7,164 nt of DNA from an uncultured Bacilli bacterium (GTDB taxonomy: Bacteria; Bacillota_I; Bacilli_A; RF39; UBA660). The translations under genes were made by a program, and so were the position numbers. Each line of letters opens with the position of its first letter. The first letter of the stretch is position 1. The stretch covers positions 1 to 7,164 of the forward strand of contig CANRKW010000054.1 in the NCBI GenBank assembly GCA_947631345.1. The letters run 5' to 3'. The notes beneath the pieces were generated by a model. The model saw only the letters and a list, made by a program, of their open reading frames with translations. It searched no databases and had not been told where the DNA came from. Of the stretch, positions 6,855 through 7,164 are shown in pieces.

Positions 6855-7043
6855 GTGTGGTAGAATAATAAATAAGAAGAGATGTCTTTTTAAAAAAATA
6901 TGAGTTATGCCTAAAGCTATGTAGGTATCTTTCAGCCTATTGGTTTCGAGTACCTAATCTAGAGGATAAGGTACTCTTAGTTTTTTCTAACCCACTGAAT
7001 GTTTCAAAGACTAATCTGTTAATATAAGAAATTCTAAACTCAC
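6855..7043 (+). ncRNA. Putative structured RNA or leader of about 190 nt
   Basis: This gene-free stretch shows nested pairing. The outermost helix is TAGAAT (6861-6866) with ATTCTA (7031-7036), flanked by GTG (6855-6857) with CAC (7041-7043). After a symmetric 13/13-nt internal loop, AGATGTCTTT (6880-6889) pairs with AAAGAC and ATCT (7006-7017) over 10 bp with a 2-nt bulge. Inside are the hairpin at 6948-6976 and a small TTAG/CTAA hairpin with a T6 loop (6977-6990). The length and closing-helix layout recall 6S RNA, but I see no sequence motif that proves it. T-box, SRP, RNase P and tmRNA signatures are absent. The separate gatC promoter downstream argues against a simple gatC leader. It could also be the 3' end of the DUF5684 transcript. 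Confidence 0.4.
6948..6986 (+). terminator. Terminator-like hairpin downstream of the DUF5684-like gene
   Basis: GAGTACCTAATC (6948-6959) pairs with GATAAGGTACTC (6965-6976) over 11 base pairs with one A-A mismatch, around a 5-nt loop TAGAG. TTAG and six T residues (6981-6986) follow, so the T-run is offset 4 nt from the stem. It may end transcription of the DUF5684-like gene or of the small RNA. TACCT (6951-6955) can instead pair with AGGTA (6923-6927), which would open the hairpin. Confidence 0.5.
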
Positions 7044-7063
7044 AGTAAATGAACAAAAGACAG

Positions 7064-7092
7064 TTGACTAAAGACAAAAATAAGTATAAAAT
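7064..7092 (+). promoter_or_regulatory. Probable promoter of the gatC operon
   Basis: TTGACT (7064-7069, five of six) and TAAAAT (7087-7092, five of six) are separated by 17 bp. Transcription would start near 7099, leaving a leader of about 29 nt that contains AAGGAG (7112-7117) and excludes the structured region upstream. Confidence 0.6.
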
Positions 7093-7127
7093 GAAAATAT
7101 AAGAAAAATATAAGGAGAGAGATAGAT

Positions 7128-7164
7128 ATGAAGTTAACTAAAGAATTTGTACAATATATTGCAC
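7128..7164 (+). CDS. gatC: Probable Asp/Glu-tRNA amidotransferase subunit C, first 12 codons (3' end outside window)
   Basis: Only MKLTKEFVQYIA and one further base are visible. This matches the usual opening of GatC, of the form MxITxExVxxIAxLARL. GatC is the small subunit that stabilises the GatCAB amidotransferase, which makes Gln-tRNA(Gln) and Asn-tRNA(Asn) from mischarged tRNAs in bacteria lacking the direct synthetases. AAGGAG (7112-7117) lies 10 nt before the ATG and a good promoter lies upstream, which supports a real gene start at the head of an operon. Twelve residues cannot prove the family. If correct, gatA and gatB should follow. Confidence 0.6.
   Translation, partial: MKLTKEFVQYIA

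Noticed and set aside
6935..6960. tRNA gene suggested by a T-arm-like TTCGAGT loop after GGT
   Set aside because: The arm needs a bulge, and no acceptor stem, D-arm or anticodon arm can be placed around it. The bases are better used in the hairpin at 6948-6976.
6855..7127. T-box leader for the gatC operon
   Set aside because: The conserved T-box sequence (AGGGTGG..ACC type) and Stem I motifs are absent, and a good promoter lies downstream of the structured region.
1..7164. UGA read as tryptophan (Mycoplasma-type code)
   Set aside because: All tryptophans in the identified proteins use TGG and no in-frame TGA is needed. The lack of TGA stops in six genes is not enough to argue for reassignment.

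Overview
The window is very AT-rich and gene-dense, with almost all coding on the + strand. Arginine is mostly AGA, several genes have AAGGAG-type ribosome binding sites, and hairpin-plus-T-run terminators are present. All roughly eleven tryptophan codons seen are TGG, and the six complete stops are TAA or TAG. Together with a LemA/DUF2207 pair and what looks like the start of gatC, this suggests a low-GC Firmicutes genome, probably a gut-type Bacilli (Erysipelotrichales/RF39-like) using the standard code rather than the Mycoplasma code. The taxonomic placement is inference.

Layout. 1-920 is the 3' part of pheT (phenylalanyl-tRNA synthetase beta chain), including its FDX-ACB domain. A promoter at 938-966 then starts a cluster: lemA (993-1547), a hairpin/T-run that looks like a leaky terminator (1546-1571), a DUF2207 membrane protein (1586-3448), an HD-domain hydrolase (3438-4028) and lepA/EF4 (4043-5827). 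The HD gene overlaps the DUF2207 gene by 11 bp. Its Shine-Dalgarno sequence is made of the glycine codons of the DUF2207 glycine-rich tail, so the two are probably translationally linked.

5828-6117 has no protein gene. It has a good promoter (5854-5882), a bulged stem-loop (5887-5941), three 34-bp tandem repeats that are GC-rich against the background (5941-6042) and a strong intrinsic terminator (6052-6083). This is the layout of an independent small RNA of about 195 nt carrying three copies of one motif, and I do not recognise the family. It is the best candidate for something undescribed. A DUF5684-like membrane protein with a long acidic tail (6175-6813) follows under its own promoter.

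6814-7127 is also non-coding. It holds a region with nested long-range pairings (6855-7043) and an internal terminator-like hairpin (6948-6986). It is either a structured RNA of about 190 nt (a 6S-like closing helix is one possibility) or a terminator/attenuator behind the DUF5684 gene. A separate promoter (7064-7092) precedes the first twelve codons of a probable gatC, where the window ends.

How the parts may work together: pheT, lepA and gatC belong to translation. LemA and DUF2207 are a recurrent envelope pair of unknown biochemical role. The HD enzyme sits between the envelope pair and the translation factor and shares their transcript, but its substrate cannot be read from sequence.
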